From assembly GCF_001005825.1 (NCBI RefSeq), contig NZ_LBHV01000018.1, positions 1-49,366 of the forward strand: a DNA stretch of 49,366 nucleotides, given 5' to 3'. The translations under genes and the position numbers were made by a program. The stretch's first letter is position 1; each line of letters begins with the position of its first letter. Source of the DNA: Rhizobium sp. LC145. GTDB lineage: Bacteria; Pseudomonadota; Alphaproteobacteria; Rhizobiales; Rhizobiaceae. The notes under the pieces are model-generated. The model did no database searches and was not told the origin of the DNA. It saw only the letters and a program-made list of their open reading frames with translations. Of this stretch, positions 47,576 through 49,366 are shown one piece after another.

Positions 47576-47901
47576 CCGATAAGCTTTTGCCATGCCCGTT
47601 TTGCGGCGGAGACGCCGAGCAGGACTATCAACGCTCTTTCCGCCACCTGTCCGGCGGCCGGCTTGATCACGGCGCTGCGGTCTACTGCACGAGCTGCAAC
47701 GCCGACATGATTATGTGCCGGGCTGATCATCCGGATCTTTCCGACGAAGAACGAATGGCGGTCATGGTGGAGAGCTGGAACCGCCGCGCACCCGCTCCCT
47801 TGTCGAATGTGAAGCGTCACACGTCCGGTATCCCGGATGGCTTTGAGCAATATGCCGAAGACCCGGCGCCACATCCGAGGGAGGGATCGGCCAATGGCTG
47901 A
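47572..47901 (+). CDS. Lar-like restriction alleviation family protein
   Basis: 109 residues from a GTG at 47572 (GGAG 7 bp ahead; overlap with the methylase stop). Start LLPCPFCGGDAEQDYQRSF, then VYCTSCNADMI and the closing VESWNRRAP: the Lar pattern with two CxxC zinc knuckles and the W-N-R motif. Lar-type proteins weaken type I restriction, which fits its place next to a methylase. Confidence 0.85.
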   Translation: MTDKLLPCPFCGGDAEQDYQRSFRHLSGGRLDHGAAVYCTSCNADMIMCRADHPDLSDEERMAVMVESWNRRAPAPLSNVKRHTSGIPDGFEQYAEDPAPHPREGSANG

Positions 47902-48799
47902 AAATTCCGCGATCTCATGGACCCGTCACACATGGAACCCGTGGATGGGCTGCACGAAGCTCAGCCCGGCCTGCGATGGCTGCTATGCAGAAGCCCTGAT
48001 GGACAAGCGGTATAACAAGGTGCAGTGGGGCAATGCGCCCCGCGTCCGAACCGGCGCCCATACTTGGAATGATCCTTTCCGATGGCAGCGCCAGGCCGAG
48101 AAGGACGGCGACCGGCCGTTCGTATTCTGCGCCAGCCTTGCCGACATCTTCGACAACCAGGTTGACCCACAATGGCGGGCCGATGCCTTCGAGGTGATGA
48201 GCAAGACGCCGCGGCTGATCTATCTGCTGCTAACCAAGCGCCCACAGAACATCGTCAAGATGGCTGATGCGGCCGGCGGACTCCCTGCCAACGCCGCGCT
48301 CGGCGCGACATGCGAGGATCAGCCGCGCGCTGACAAGAACTTGCCGGCGCTTCAGGTTGCCAAGGTCGAGCTGTCGCCGCTCTTCACATTCGGATCTTTC
48401 GAGCCCCTCATCAGCGATATCATCGTCCCTCCCACTTTCATGCCTGACTGGGTGATCACCGGAGGCGAGACAGACCAGGGCGATCACAAGGCGCGGCCGA
48501 CGCACCCGGACTGGTTTCGCGGCTTGCGCGACCAGGCGGCTGCCGCCGGCGTTCCGTTTCACTTCAAGCAGTGGGGCGAATGGACGCCGGGCGAGAACGT
48601 ACCGGCCTCTGTCAAGGGCCGCCGACCCTCAGCGCATTGGCGGGCCGATTCATGGCTGATCGGCAGCACCAATATGAGCGACCCCGAAGATGGCTGGGAC
48701 GATGAGCCCGACGTCTACCGTATCGGCAAGAAGCTCACCGGCCGCATGCTTGACGGCGTAGCCCACGATGCTTTTCCGGAGATCCGCAATGACCAATGA
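47894..48799 (+). CDS. DUF5131 (phage Gp37/Gp68-type) protein
   Basis: 301 residues from the ATG at 47894. ISWTRHTWNPWMGCTKLSPACDGCYAEALMDKRY is the family hallmark with three Cys (C-x6-C-x2-C) resembling a radical-SAM-like cluster; RPFVFCASLADIFDN, IYLLLTKRPQNI and VITGGETDQGDHKARP follow in the usual order. The family is widespread in phages. Chemistry unknown; a role in tRNA or base modification is suggested by the fold impression only. Confidence 0.85.
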   Translation: MAENSAISWTRHTWNPWMGCTKLSPACDGCYAEALMDKRYNKVQWGNAPRVRTGAHTWNDPFRWQRQAEKDGDRPFVFCASLADIFDNQVDPQWRADAFEVMSKTPRLIYLLLTKRPQNIVKMADAAGGLPANAALGATCEDQPRADKNLPALQVAKVELSPLFTFGSFEPLISDIIVPPTFMPDWVITGGETDQGDHKARPTHPDWFRGLRDQAAAAGVPFHFKQWGEWTPGENVPASVKGRRPSAHWRADSWLIGSTNMSDPEDGWDDEPDVYRIGKKLTGRMLDGVAHDAFPEIRNDQ

Positions 48800-49001
48800 G
48801 GAGGAAACCCGCGCCGTGGTGACCGCCATGGAACGCGTCATCGACATCCTTCCCGAGGATCGCGACCTCGCCTTCGCAGCGCTTGCCTTCGCGATCGTCG
48901 ACGTGGCGGCAGAAGCCGACATAAGCCGGGAGCAGATCCACGCAAATATCGAGAAGGTATTGAACGCCAGGCTCGTCGCGGCAAGGCAGATGATGTCATG
49001 A
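48789..49001 (+). CDS. Small early protein, unknown
   Basis: 70 residues from the ATG at 48789, overlapping the DUF5131 gene by 11 bp. TNEEETRAVVTAMERVIDILPEDRDLAFAALAFAIVDVAAEADI is mostly helical and acidic. No family recognised. Confidence 0.68.
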   Translation: MTNEEETRAVVTAMERVIDILPEDRDLAFAALAFAIVDVAAEADISREQIHANIEKVLNARLVAARQMMS

Positions 49002-49201
49002 CCCTTATCCAGCACCAGGGCAAGCTGCAGATCACTTGTGATAGCTGCCCCCTCACCTATCGCCGCACCTATGCGCAGGAAGATTTCAGCATCATGCGCG
49101 AAGACATCACAGCCGAGGGCTGGCGCACTAGGCGCGTTGCGGACAAGTGGACGCATACCTGCCCCGACTGCGCCAAATGGATCGAACGGAGACTATTCTA
49201 A
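48998..49201 (+). CDS. Small zinc-ribbon-like protein
   Basis: 67 residues. LQITCDSCPLTYRR and THTCPDCAKWI provide two CxxC pairs, as in a zinc ribbon. ATGA overlap with the gene before; the stop overlaps the next ATG by one base. Function unknown, probably nucleic acid or protein contact. Confidence 0.75.
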   Translation: MTLIQHQGKLQITCDSCPLTYRRTYAQEDFSIMREDITAEGWRTRRVADKWTHTCPDCAKWIERRLF

Positions 49202-49366
49202 TGGTTGCCTATGGCTTCAAGGCGTTCTTCGCGCCGCAGATCGAATCCGGCATCAAGCGCCAGACGGTTCGGGCTAACCGCAAGCGGCACGCCCGGCCGG
49301 GCGAAATGCTGCAGCTCTACCAGGGCATGCGCACCCGTCATTGCCGCAGGATCATACCGGATGCGC
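49201..49366 (+). CDS. ASCH-domain-like small phage protein, 5' part
   Basis: 5' part of the 144-residue protein that continues at base 1. The stretch VAYGFKAFFAPQIESGIKRQTVR and RKRHARPGEMLQLYQ is an ASCH-type start: strand, ESGxKxQTxR, and a positively charged loop before LQLY. It begins on the last base of the preceding stop (TAATG), so it is part of the rightward early operon. Confidence 0.78.
   Translation, partial: MVAYGFKAFFAPQIESGIKRQTVRANRKRHARPGEMLQLYQGMRTRHCRRIIPDA
49290..49366. repeat. Terminal direct repeat, right copy
   Basis: Identical to 1-77. Removing one copy gives the circle. Confidence 0.93.

Noticed and set aside
1..49366. tRNA or rRNA genes
   Set aside because: No cloverleaf with acceptor and T-arm sequences was noticed in the gaps on either strand; a tRNA search program would be decisive.

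Overview
The window is one complete circular element of 49,289 bp written linearly. Its first 77 bases are repeated exactly as its last 77, and a small gene that starts at 49201 continues in frame into bases 1-346. The gene set is that of a temperate phage kept as a plasmid (phage-plasmid) of an alphaproteobacterium, most likely a Rhizobiales member such as Agrobacterium or Rhizobium. Pointers to the host are DUF982 and DUF4031 proteins, a VirC1-type ParA, and two SOS boxes of the alphaproteobacterial form GAAC-N7-GAAC. No tyrosine integrase is visible.

Plasmid region (466-5323, rightward): serine recombinase, winged-helix replication protein, ParA plus a small DNA-binding partner flanked by repeated TRACGCA elements, a gene of unknown function behind a LexA box, a higBA toxin-antitoxin pair, and a DUF982 protein. 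A bidirectional terminator lies at 4908-4941.

Late region (34804 down to 5324, leftward): an O-like replication protein, a NusG-type antitermination protein followed by an intrinsic terminator, a gpZ-like protein, a probable cos region, and a lambda-type head module (TerS, TerL, portal, gpW-like, ClpP-type protease with nested scaffold, decoration protein, major capsid protein, FI- and FII-position proteins). Then comes a P2-type contractile tail (V, W, J, I, large tail protein, fibre, fibre assembly, sheath FI, tube FII, E/E' with a -1 frameshift signal, tape measure, U, X, D). A Dam-type methylase, endolysin, nested Rz/Rz1 and holin complete the region.

Control region (about 40000-42470): a Cro-like protein and a CI-like repressor diverge across three 17-bp operators, and the same operator motif recurs before the rightward early promoter. 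The repressor has no self-cleavage domain. Converging on it is a 66-residue reading frame whose -10 box lies inside a LexA box, a good candidate for an SOS-controlled antirepressor. Leftward early genes form a tightly overlapped modification cassette (N6-methylase, PAPS-reductase-like protein, C5-methylase). hicAB with its own operators is inserted on the opposite strand.

Rightward early operon (42470 through the junction to 346): thirteen overlapping small and medium genes, including a possible sliding-clamp-like protein, a nuclease-like protein, a cupin-type protein, a second Dam-type methylase, a Lar-like protein and a DUF5131 protein.

Together the layout suggests a plasmid-borne prophage stabilised by partition, resolution and two toxin-antitoxin systems, induced by SOS through an antirepressor, with late genes switched on by a NusG paralogue.
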